A stretch of DNA of 32,088 bases, from positions 1 to 32,088 of the forward strand of contig JAFVAU010000029.1 of the NCBI GenBank assembly GCA_017480345.1, read 5' to 3'. A program made the position numbers and the translations under genes. Within the stretch, counting starts at the first letter, position 1. The number at the start of each line of letters is the position of its first letter. A model generated the notes under the pieces. The model was not told where the DNA came from and searched no databases. It was given only the letters and a program-made list of their open reading frames with translations. This DNA is from Bacteroidales bacterium. Lineage in GTDB: Bacteria > Bacteroidota > Bacteroidia > Bacteroidales > UBA932. Positions 7,354-14,224 of the stretch are shown here, in pieces.

Positions 7354-8634
7354 ATGGAAAGAACGGAAGATTTCACCCAGGTGCTGGAACTGGCCTCGGA
7401 GGCCGGTCATATCCTCCTTGAGAACGGAGCGGAAATAGCTCGCGTAGAGGATATTATGGCCCGTATCTGCACACATTACGGGGTGGATTCCAAGAATTTC
7501 TTCATTGTTTCCAACGGCATCTTCACCTCCGGTAAAGCTGGAAAGGTGGAAAAGTCAGGAGGTCAGGCATCTACGTATGCAAATATTGACTTCATTCCCA
7601 TTCGCGGGTCGCAACTGAATAAAGTGACGGCCGTGAACCGGCTCAGCTATGAGATTTCCCAGGGAAAATATACGGTGGAGCAGGCGCGGGAGAAGCTGAA
7701 AAGGATCAAGTCTCTTCCCAAGAAGCCGGACTGGCTGCAGATTCTGGCTTCGGGTATTGCTTCCGGCGGCTTTGCCATCATCTTTGGTGGAAGCTGGGAG
7801 GACTGCCTGGCGGCCACCCTGGCCGGCTTGCTTCTCTATGTATTTATATTGTATGTGAGCAACCGCTATCTGTCCAAGATTGTAGGTTCCATGGCCAATG
7901 CCCTGGTGGTGATGTTGCTCAGCATCACTTTCTGGCGTCTGGGTCTGGGGGAGAGCCTGAGCAATATCATTGTGGGTGCCATTATGCCACTTGTGCCCGG
8001 AGTGGCTTTTACCAACGGTGTGCGGGATTTGGCCAATTCGGACCATCTGGCCGGTCTTACCCGGCTCACAGATGCCCTGCTGGGCTTTTTCTGCATTGCC
8101 TTGGGCGTGTCCGTGGCCTTTATGCTGGACGGCTGGCTCTTTGACGGACTCATCAAACTGCCCGGCGTCACGCTGAGCCCGGAGACTTCCGGCTATTTCT
8201 GGCAGGCGCTGGGTGCCTTTGCCGGAACTTGGGGCTTTGCCGTGCTCTACACGGTGGACAAGGAGCAATACCTGGTTTCCGGCCTGGTGGGCGTGATGGG
8301 CTGGATGGTTTATCTGCTGGCGCTTCGGCTGGGGCAGTTCTCGGCCCCCATTTCTACGCTCTTTGCGGCCATCATGGTGTGCTTGCTGTCCCGTTTTGCC
8401 GCCGTTCCCACCCGCTGTCCGGCCCAGATTTTCATCATTTGCGGTATTTTCCCGCTGGTGCCCGGAGCCGGTCTGTTCTGGTTCTCGTATTATCTGACGG
8501 CAGGGGAGTTGGACCTCTCGTCCCACTACGGTTTCCTGGCCGTGAAGGTGGCCATAGCCATTGTGCTGGGAATTATTCTGGCCATGGAATTGCCGCAGCG
8601 CTGGTTCTCCGGCAGGAGGAAGGCGGCGCATTAG
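7354..8634 (+). CDS. Threonine/serine exporter family protein (ThrE-like, fused)
   Basis: 426 residues. The N-terminal soluble part (about 8-125) carries the ThrE/DUF1212 signature: LASEAGHILLENGAEIARVE and a following VSNGIF segment. About ten hydrophobic spans then run from residue 128 to 418. The first membrane bundle belongs to ThrE (PF06738-like) and the second (from about 280) looks like the ThrE_2 module (PF12821-like), so this is the single-chain form of a transporter that many bacteria encode as two genes. The Corynebacterium relative exports threonine and serine; the substrate here is inferred. Its TAG stop overlaps the TAA stop of maf on the other strand (bases 8631-8634). Confidence 0.88.
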   Translation: MERTEDFTQVLELASEAGHILLENGAEIARVEDIMARICTHYGVDSKNFFIVSNGIFTSGKAGKVEKSGGQASTYANIDFIPIRGSQLNKVTAVNRLSYEISQGKYTVEQAREKLKRIKSLPKKPDWLQILASGIASGGFAIIFGGSWEDCLAATLAGLLLYVFILYVSNRYLSKIVGSMANALVVMLLSITFWRLGLGESLSNIIVGAIMPLVPGVAFTNGVRDLANSDHLAGLTRLTDALLGFFCIALGVSVAFMLDGWLFDGLIKLPGVTLSPETSGYFWQALGAFAGTWGFAVLYTVDKEQYLVSGLVGVMGWMVYLLALRLGQFSAPISTLFAAIMVCLLSRFAAVPTRCPAQIFIICGIFPLVPGAGLFWFSYYLTAGELDLSSHYGFLAVKVAIAIVLGIILAMELPQRWFSGRRKAAH

Positions 8635-9224
8635 AATGCCAAAAGGGCTTCGTACACGCGCTGGACAGGGAAGCCTACCACATTGAAATAGGAGCCTTCT
8701 ATACGGGTGATGCCAATATGGCCGATCCACTCCTGGATGGCATAGGCCCCGGCTTTGTCAAAGGGCTTGTAAGTATCTACGTAATAAATGATTTCCTCTG
8801 TGGAAAGCGCTTTGAACCACACCTGGGTGGTAACCTCGAAGGTCTCTTTCTTATAGCGGCTTCTCAGGGTGACGGCGGTGGTCACATGGTGCTTTCTTCC
8901 GGAAAGGTCCCGGAGCATGCGGATGGCGTCGGCCCGGTCCTTGGGCTTTCCCAGGATTTCTCCGGCCTTGCCTCCCTCCGGCGGAAGGATGACCATGGTG
9001 TCGGCCGTTATGAGGATTTCCCCTTCCCGTAGGGGCCGATGAAAGCCCATCGACTTGCCTTCGGCCATCAGGCGGGGAACCTGGTCGAAGGGTGTTTCCG
9101 GAGCGAAGGCTTCCTCGAAGTTATTCCCCGTATCTACTTCGAAATCAATATCCAACCCCTTTAGCAATTCTCTTCTTCTTGGAGAATTGCTGCCCAGGAT
9201 GATGTGCTTTCCGTCCAGATTCAT
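8631..9224 (-). CDS. maf: Maf-family nucleoside triphosphate pyrophosphatase
   Basis: 197 residues. Maf proteins hydrolyse non-canonical or excess nucleoside triphosphates (dTTP, UTP or modified pyrimidines in characterised members) to the monophosphate and pyrophosphate. Visible motifs are SNSPRRRELL (12-21), ITADTMV with Asp75 as the likely catalytic base, GEILGKP (88-94), DKAGAYAIQ (156-164) and GSYFNVVGFP (177-186). The frame stays open for 57 codons upstream, but that part is inside the kdsC-like gene and shows no family similarity, so the ATG at 9224 is chosen. Start and upstream stop overlap by one base (TGATG), which suggests translational coupling in the DUF3467 - kdsC - maf operon. 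Confidence 0.93.
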   Translation of the reverse strand: MNLDGKHIILGSNSPRRRELLKGLDIDFEVDTGNNFEEAFAPETPFDQVPRLMAEGKSMGFHRPLREGEILITADTMVILPPEGGKAGEILGKPKDRADAIRMLRDLSGRKHHVTTAVTLRSRYKKETFEVTTQVWFKALSTEEIIYYVDTYKPFDKAGAYAIQEWIGHIGITRIEGSYFNVVGFPVQRVYEALLAF

Positions 9225-9745
9225 CAGAATTTCTTTTTGTATTCTGCCGCATTGAAAACCCACTTGCCCTGTTCCCGGAGCGTGGTCTCTATACAATGGC
9301 GGAGACAACCCTTGCCACCGGGGTAGTCGGATACCCAATCGGCCACGGCTTTCACCTCGTCCACAGCGTCGGAAGGGCAGACGCCGCAGCCGCAAGCCTG
9401 GATCACTTCCATGTCCGGAACGTCGTCCCCAAAGTACATCACTTCTTTAGGTGAGAGTTTGTAACGTTCACAGAATAGGGTGAATTCGTCCATTTTATTT
9501 CTGCAATGGAGGAATACATCCTCCGGCTTGACGCCGCTGGTGACCATGCGTTTGCGGATGCTCTCCGAGCTTCCTCCGGTGATGATGGCAACCGGATACC
9601 CGTTCATGATGGCCATGCGGAGGGCGAAACCGTCCTTGGCGTCGTAAATTCTCAGGAGGTCTCCTTCGCTGTTGCAAAGGACGCCTCCGTCCGTGGCTAC
9701 GCCGTCAATGTCCAGGGCAAATGCCTTAATTTTGCTTAAATCCAT
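9224..9745 (-). CDS. kdsC: 3-deoxy-D-manno-octulosonate 8-phosphate phosphatase (KdsC-like HAD protein)
   Basis: 173 residues, usual for KdsC, which removes phosphate from KDO-8-phosphate during lipopolysaccharide inner-core synthesis in the cytoplasm. The C0-type HAD core without a cap is evident: ALDIDGVATDGG with nucleophile Asp12 and Asp14, KDGFALRM, ITGGSSESIRKR as motif II, and FGDDVPDME as motif IV. DIDGVATDG differs slightly from the usual DVDGVLTDG. The ATG at 9745, one base after the DUF3467 stop, is chosen because the 12 upstream in-frame codons lie in the preceding gene. A generic YrbI-type phosphatase acting on another sugar phosphate is the alternative. No kdsA or kdsB is nearby. 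Confidence 0.88.
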   Translation of the reverse strand: MDLSKIKAFALDIDGVATDGGVLCNSEGDLLRIYDAKDGFALRMAIMNGYPVAIITGGSSESIRKRMVTSGVKPEDVFLHCRNKMDEFTLFCERYKLSPKEVMYFGDDVPDMEVIQACGCGVCPSDAVDEVKAVADWVSDYPGGKGCLRHCIETTLREQGKWVFNAAEYKKKF

Positions 9746-9746
9746 C

Positions 9747-10091
9747 TTACGACTTATTTCCGCCGCCTCCGAGGGGGCCAAAATCGGCCAGATTGAAGGT
9801 GCCGCCGGGCTGGGGGCCCTTTCCTCCCAGGTCGATGACGCCGAACTGGGCCTCGTACTTGGAAATGTTGTCGAAGAGGGCGTTCATCAGGCGTTTGGCG
9901 TGCTCCGGCGTCATGATGATGCGGCTGCCGATCTCCGGCTTGGCCAGCCCGGGCAGGGTGGTGGCGAAGTCTATGATGAACTCGCTGCGGGAGTGCGAGA
10001 TGATGGCCAGGTTGGAATAGTTGCCCTTGGCAATTTCGGGTTTGAGTTCCAGTTGAATCTGATTCTGGGTTTTGGGTTGATTATTGTCCAT
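9747..10091 (-). CDS. DUF3467 domain protein
   Basis: 114 residues, cytoplasmic, no signal peptide. The core (about 11-88) has the DUF3467 pattern: IQLELKPEIAKGNYSNLAII, then SEFIIDFATTLPG, and RIIMTPEHAKRLMNAL. The last 25 residues are a Gly/Pro-rich tail. The family is widespread in Bacteroidota and its biochemical role is unknown to me. It is the first gene of a tight operon with kdsC and maf (one base before the next start), and it is divergent from valS across 75 bases. Confidence 0.88.
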   Translation of the reverse strand: MDNNQPKTQNQIQLELKPEIAKGNYSNLAIISHSRSEFIIDFATTLPGLAKPEIGSRIIMTPEHAKRLMNALFDNISKYEAQFGVIDLGGKGPQPGGTFNLADFGPLGGGGNKS

Positions 10092-10105
10092 ATATCGGCT
10101 TTAAA

Positions 10106-10139
10106 TTTGTGCAAAATTAACAATTTTTCGTTACTTTTG
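10106..10139 (+). promoter_or_regulatory. Promoter of valS
   Basis: TTTG (10106-10109) and TACTTTTG (10132-10139) are separated by 22 bases, a slightly long match to the Bacteroidota -33/-7 pattern. The leader before the ATG at 10167 is about 20-27 bases. Confidence 0.55.
10112..10119 (-). promoter_or_regulatory. -7 box of the DUF3467-kdsC-maf operon
   Basis: The minus strand reads TAATTTTG from 10119 to 10112, 20 bases before the ATG. It lies between the -33 and -7 elements of the divergent valS promoter, so the two promoters physically overlap. Confidence 0.5.
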
Positions 10140-10166
10140 TAAGTTTTAAGATACACAATATAGATA

Positions 10167-12818
10167 ATGGATAAGTTAGCTGCAAAGTACAGTGCGAAGG
10201 AAGTGGAAGACAAGTGGTATGCCTACTGGCTGGCACACAAGTTCTTCCATAGTGAACCCAACGAGAAGGAACCCTATACCATCGTGATTCCGCCGCCCAA
10301 TGTGACGGGAATCCTGCACATGGGCCACGTGCTCAACAACACCCTGAATGACGTCCTCATCCGCAAGGCCCGCATGGACGGGAAGAATGCCTGCTGGGTG
10401 CCGGGTACGGACCATGCCTCCATCGCCACGGAGAGCAAGGTGGTGGCCAAACTCAAGGAACAGGGTATCCGGAAGGAGGATATCGGCCGGGAAGAATTCC
10501 TGCGCCATGCCTGGGAATGGAAGGAAGAGCATGGCGGCATCATCCTGCAGCAACTTCGCAAGCTGGGCTGCTCCTGCGACTGGGATCGCACGCGCTTTAC
10601 CATGGAACCGGCTTTGTCTGAGGCGGTTATCAATACTTTTGTGTATTTCTACAAGAAAGGTTGGATTTACAAGGGGGTAAGAATGGTGAACTGGGATCCG
10701 GAGGCCCTCACCGCCGTGAGCGACGACGAGGTCATCCACAAGGACACCAAGAGCCATTTCTACCATCTGAAATATTATATCTCCGACGGCAACGGCAAGC
10801 CTACGGACAAGTTCCTGGTCATTGCCACCACCCGTCCGGAAACCATCATGGCCGATTCCGCCATCTGCGTAAATCCCAAAGATGAGCGTCATTTCTGGCT
10901 GAAAGGGAAGAAGGTGCTGATCCCGCTGATCAATCGGGAAATTCCCGTGATTGAGGACGATTATGTGGAGATGGACTTCGGTACCGGTTGCCTGAAGGTG
11001 ACGCCTGCCCACGATGTGCACGACTATGAGATTGGCCTCAGGCACAATCTGCCTGTGCTGGAAATCATTGACGACCACGGCAAACTGAACGAGAAAGCAC
11101 AGATTCTGGTGGGCGAGGACCGTTTTGTGGCCCGTAAGAAGATTGTGAAGATGCTGGAGGAAGCCGGCAATCTGGTGAAGACGGAGGAATACATCTCCCC
11201 GGTGGGCTACTCAGAGCGTACGGACGCCGTGATTGAGCCCAAGCTCAGCGCCCAGTGGTTCCTGAAGATGGACAAATTGGCTGCCATGGCCCTGGAGACC
11301 GTAGAGAGCGGTCGCACCCAGTTCATTCCGGAAAAATATGTGAACACTTACCGCCACTGGATGGAGAATGCCCGTGACTGGTGCATTTCCCGTCAGCTGT
11401 GGTGGGGCCAGCGGATACCGGCTTATTATCTGCCGGATGGCTCCTTCGTGGTGGAAGCTTCGGCCGAAGCAGCGCTTAAGGCTGCGCAGGCTAAGAATCC
11501 TTCTATCAAGGCGGAAGACCTCCGTCAGGATGAAGATGTGCTGGATACCTGGTTCAGCTCCTGGCTCTGGCCCATCTCCGTCTTCGACCCCGAGAAGCCC
11601 GGACATCCGGAGCATGAGCCCAATAAGGACCTGGCCTATTATTATCCCACCAACGACTTGGTGACGGGTCCGGACATCATCTTCTTCTGGGTGGCCCGCA
11701 TGATCATGGCCGGAGAGGAGTTCATGGGCAAGGAGCCCTTCTCCAATGTGTATTTCACGGGCATCGTGCGGGACAAGATTGGCCGGAAGATGTCCAAGAC
11801 GCTGGGCAACAGCCCCAATCCGCTGGACCTGATAGAGAATTACGGGGCCGATGCCGTGCGAATCGGCATGCTGCTGTGCTCCAGTGCCGGCAACGACATC
11901 TTCTATGATGAGGCCCAGATCAAGCAGGGTGCCGCATTCTGCAACAAGATCTGGAACAGCTACCGTCTGGTAAAGGGCTTTGCCGTGGATGCCTCCGTGG
12001 CCCAGACGCCTGCCGCCAAACTGGCCATCGAGTGGTTTGAGGCCAAACTCTCGGAAGCCGTGGCCCAGGTGGAAGACCATTACAGCAAATTCCGCATCTC
12101 CGATGCGCTCATGACCATTTATAAACTCTTCTGGGACGACTATTGCTCCTGGTATCTGGAAGCCATCAAGCCGGCCTTCGGCCAGCCGGTGGATCCGGAA
12201 ACGTATAAGGCCACGCTATCTTTCTTCGAGTCTCTGCTGAAACTCATCCATCCGGTGATGCCTTTCATAACGGAGGAACTCTGGCAGGATATCGCACCCC
12301 GGAAAGAAGGGGAGACCATCATGTATGCACCCACTCCCAAGGCGCAGGCTTACGATGCCAAGGTGCTGGAGAATTTCCAGTGGACGGCCGAGACGGTGAA
12401 CGCCGTGCGTGCGGTGCGCAGCCAGCGGGGCATCGCTCCCAAGGAAATGCTTCATCTGCTCATCAAGGGAAGCACGTTCCCTTGTCTTCCCATCCTGGAG
12501 AAGATGGCCGGTGTAGAGGTGGAGATGACAGGGGAGTTCGGGGATGCCCAGGGCGTTGGATTCATGGTCCGCACCCAGGAATTCTTCGTGAAACTGGAGG
12601 GTCTTGTGAATGCTGAACAAGAGATTGAAAAAGCACAAAAAGACCTGGAACATCAGCAGAAATTCCTACAGGGAGTAAGGGCAAAACTCTCCAATGAGCG
12701 CTTCGTGGCCAATGCTCCGGCCGCCGTCATTGAAAACGAGCGCAAAAAGGAGGCCGATGCCCTTTCCAAGATTGAGAGTCTTGAGGCGAAGATTAAATCG
12801 TTGAAAAAGGCTAATTAA
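10167..12818 (+). CDS. valS: Valyl-tRNA synthetase
   Basis: 883 residues, normal for a bacterial ValRS. It is a class I synthetase that attaches valine to tRNA-Val and edits mischarged threonine. Visible are PPPNVTGILHMGH (42-54, containing the HIGH motif as HMGH), the inserted editing domain with TTRPETIMAD, the WCISRQLWWGQRIP segment, the KMSKT motif (541-545), an anticodon-binding domain after about 620, and the C-terminal coiled coil (about 810-880, rich in Glu/Lys heptads) that clamps the tRNA. All signature residues are intact. It is the first gene of a plus-strand run that continues 33 bases later with the thioesterase. Confidence 0.98.
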   Translation: MDKLAAKYSAKEVEDKWYAYWLAHKFFHSEPNEKEPYTIVIPPPNVTGILHMGHVLNNTLNDVLIRKARMDGKNACWVPGTDHASIATESKVVAKLKEQGIRKEDIGREEFLRHAWEWKEEHGGIILQQLRKLGCSCDWDRTRFTMEPALSEAVINTFVYFYKKGWIYKGVRMVNWDPEALTAVSDDEVIHKDTKSHFYHLKYYISDGNGKPTDKFLVIATTRPETIMADSAICVNPKDERHFWLKGKKVLIPLINREIPVIEDDYVEMDFGTGCLKVTPAHDVHDYEIGLRHNLPVLEIIDDHGKLNEKAQILVGEDRFVARKKIVKMLEEAGNLVKTEEYISPVGYSERTDAVIEPKLSAQWFLKMDKLAAMALETVESGRTQFIPEKYVNTYRHWMENARDWCISRQLWWGQRIPAYYLPDGSFVVEASAEAALKAAQAKNPSIKAEDLRQDEDVLDTWFSSWLWPISVFDPEKPGHPEHEPNKDLAYYYPTNDLVTGPDIIFFWVARMIMAGEEFMGKEPFSNVYFTGIVRDKIGRKMSKTLGNSPNPLDLIENYGADAVRIGMLLCSSAGNDIFYDEAQIKQGAAFCNKIWNSYRLVKGFAVDASVAQTPAAKLAIEWFEAKLSEAVAQVEDHYSKFRISDALMTIYKLFWDDYCSWYLEAIKPAFGQPVDPETYKATLSFFESLLKLIHPVMPFITEELWQDIAPRKEGETIMYAPTPKAQAYDAKVLENFQWTAETVNAVRAVRSQRGIAPKEMLHLLIKGSTFPCLPILEKMAGVEVEMTGEFGDAQGVGFMVRTQEFFVKLEGLVNAEQEIEKAQKDLEHQQKFLQGVRAKLSNERFVANAPAAVIENERKKEADALSKIESLEAKIKSLKKAN

Positions 12819-12843
12819 AACAAATTTGTTAATTGTTATAACA
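12819..12843. promoter_or_regulatory. Two adjacent short palindromes before the thioesterase gene
   Basis: AACAAATTTGTT (12819-12830) and TGTTATAACA (12834-12843) are each perfect palindromes in the 33-base valS-thioesterase gap. They could be an operator, or chance in A+T-rich DNA. A near -7 box (CATTTTTG, first base mismatched) ends two bases before the ATG. Confidence 0.3.
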
Positions 12844-12851
12844 TTTTTGTT

Positions 12852-13265
12852 ATGGCTCTATTTAAGACATCTTTTCCTGTCCGGTATTACGAAACGGACC
12901 AAATGGCAGTGGTTCACCACTCCAATTACATCCGCTATTTCGAAATAGCTCGGGATGAGATGATGGTTCAGCTGGGTTTCCCGATTGAAAAGTGCGAATC
13001 CGAGCTGGGCGTCCTGGTCCCCATCGTGTCCGTGGAATGTCATTTCCGGCACCCGGCCCGCATGGGAGATGTGCTCACCGCAACGGCCGAAGTGGACAAA
13101 CTTCCTATGGCCAAGATGCTCATCAAGCAGGCGGTTTACAACCAGGATGGAGTTCTCTGCGCAGAGGGTGTAGTTACTTTGGGTTTCCTGAATAAGGAGA
13201 CTTTCATGCCAACCCGTTGCCCGGAGCCCGTTGTGAAACTTTTTGAGGAAAAACTAAATCTTTAA
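12852..13265 (+). CDS. Acyl-CoA thioesterase, 4HBT/YbgC-type hot-dog fold
   Basis: 137 residues. The N-terminus [20 protein letters not shown] (11-30) fits the 4-hydroxybenzoyl-CoA thioesterase/YbgC active-site pattern D-x-x-G-x-V-x-H-x-x-Y, with Asp16 in the catalytic position; the usual Gly is replaced by Ala19. The following EIARDEMM helix and the central [22 protein letters not shown] strands complete a single hot-dog domain. The family cleaves acyl-CoA or acyl-ACP thioesters in the cytoplasm; the chain length cannot be read from sequence. It sits between valS and tatA, separated from tatA by four bases. In many proteobacteria ybgC is linked to tol-pal, which is not the case here. Confidence 0.88.
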   Translation: MALFKTSFPVRYYETDQMAVVHHSNYIRYFEIARDEMMVQLGFPIEKCESELGVLVPIVSVECHFRHPARMGDVLTATAEVDKLPMAKMLIKQAVYNQDGVLCAEGVVTLGFLNKETFMPTRCPEPVVKLFEEKLNL

Positions 13266-13269
13266 TGTT

Positions 13270-13467
13270 ATGCTTATCTATCCGATGATGCTTGGAACCT
13301 GGGAGATTGTGGCCATCGTAGCCGTGGTTGTTCTTCTGTTTGGCGGAAAGAAGATTCCCGAACTCATGAAGGGAGTAGGCAAGGGCGTGAAGAGTTTCAA
13401 GGAGGGTATGAATGAGGTGGAGAAGGAACTCGAGGACGAGAACTACAACAAAGACGAAAAAAAGTAG
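13270..13467 (+). CDS. tatA: Sec-independent protein translocase TatA/TatE
   Basis: 65 residues with the classic layout: a short N-terminal region, one hydrophobic helix (about 8-23), the hinge [13 protein letters not shown] with its FG pair, an amphipathic helix ([17 protein letters not shown]), and a charged tail. TatA oligomers form the passage for folded twin-arginine substrates together with TatC. No separate TatB is present, as in other minimal Tat systems. The ATG at 13270 is used; Met6 or Met7 is also possible. tatC begins directly downstream. Confidence 0.93.
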   Translation: MLIYPMMLGTWEIVAIVAVVVLLFGGKKIPELMKGVGKGVKSFKEGMNEVEKELEDENYNKDEKK

Positions 13468-13489
13468 TTTGGAAGGGAAGGACACAGAG

Positions 13490-14224
13490 ATGTCCTTCTG
13501 GGACCACATTGAGGCGCTGAGAGGAACGCTGTTCCACTCGGTGCTGGGTGTAGGTTTGGCTTCCATTGTATTTCTGGCCTTCCCCAAACCCCTTTTCCAG
13601 GCTGTTTTCTGGCCCACGCAGGCGGACTTCCCTCTGTATCGGCTGCCCGGAGTGGAATTCTCCATGGACCTGATCAATATTGATTTATCGGCCCAGTTCT
13701 TTTTCTATCTGAAGGTGGCCATGCTGTGCGGCCTGGTGGTGGCTTTCCCTTATGTGGTGTGGGAGATATGGAAATTTATCGCCCCGGCTCTTTATGAAAA
13801 TGAGAAGAAGGCGGTGAGGAAGGCTTTTGGCCTCTCGTCTTTACTATTCTATCTGGGCGTGGCCGTGGGCTATTTTGTGGTGCTGCCGGTGTGCTTGATG
13901 TTCTTTATGAACTTTTCCGTGAGCGATGCCGTGGTGAACACCATTTCCCTGGGTTCCTATATGTCCCTGTTCACCTCCATGGTGTTCCTGATTGGCATCC
14001 TGTTTGAATTTCCTACCGTGATTCTGGTTCTGAGCAGTCTGGGAGTCGTGACGCGGGATAACTTGAAGCAGTGGCGTAAATACGCATTCGTAATTGTCTT
14101 GATATTAGCTGCTTTCATTACGCCAAGCGATCCTTTCTCCATGTTCGTTCTGGCCATTCCTTTGTACGGACTCTTCGAGTTCTCCATCCTGCTATGCCGT
14201 AAACCTGAGGAGGGTGGGGAATGA
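13490..14224 (+). CDS. tatC: Sec-independent protein translocase TatC
   Basis: 244 residues from the ATG at 13490. TatC is the membrane receptor for twin-arginine signal peptides. The N-terminus MSFWDHIEALRGTLFHS matches the conserved TatC start (FxDHLxELR), with Glu in the signal-binding position. Six hydrophobic spans follow, with FPYVVWEIWKFIAPALYENEKK as the typical cytoplasmic-loop motif and a KYAFVIVLILAAFITPSDPFS segment near the end. A TTG at 13469, two bases after the tatA stop, would add seven residues and cannot be ruled out. The stop overlaps the ABC-F start by four bases (ATGA). Confidence 0.95.
   Translation: MSFWDHIEALRGTLFHSVLGVGLASIVFLAFPKPLFQAVFWPTQADFPLYRLPGVEFSMDLINIDLSAQFFFYLKVAMLCGLVVAFPYVVWEIWKFIAPALYENEKKAVRKAFGLSSLLFYLGVAVGYFVVLPVCLMFFMNFSVSDAVVNTISLGSYMSLFTSMVFLIGILFEFPTVILVLSSLGVVTRDNLKQWRKYAFVIVLILAAFITPSDPFSMFVLAIPLYGLFEFSILLCRKPEEGGE

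Noticed and set aside
9225-9395. 57-residue N-terminal extension of Maf
   Set aside because: It overlaps the kdsC-like coding sequence, is Arg/Gly-rich, and is absent from the Maf family.
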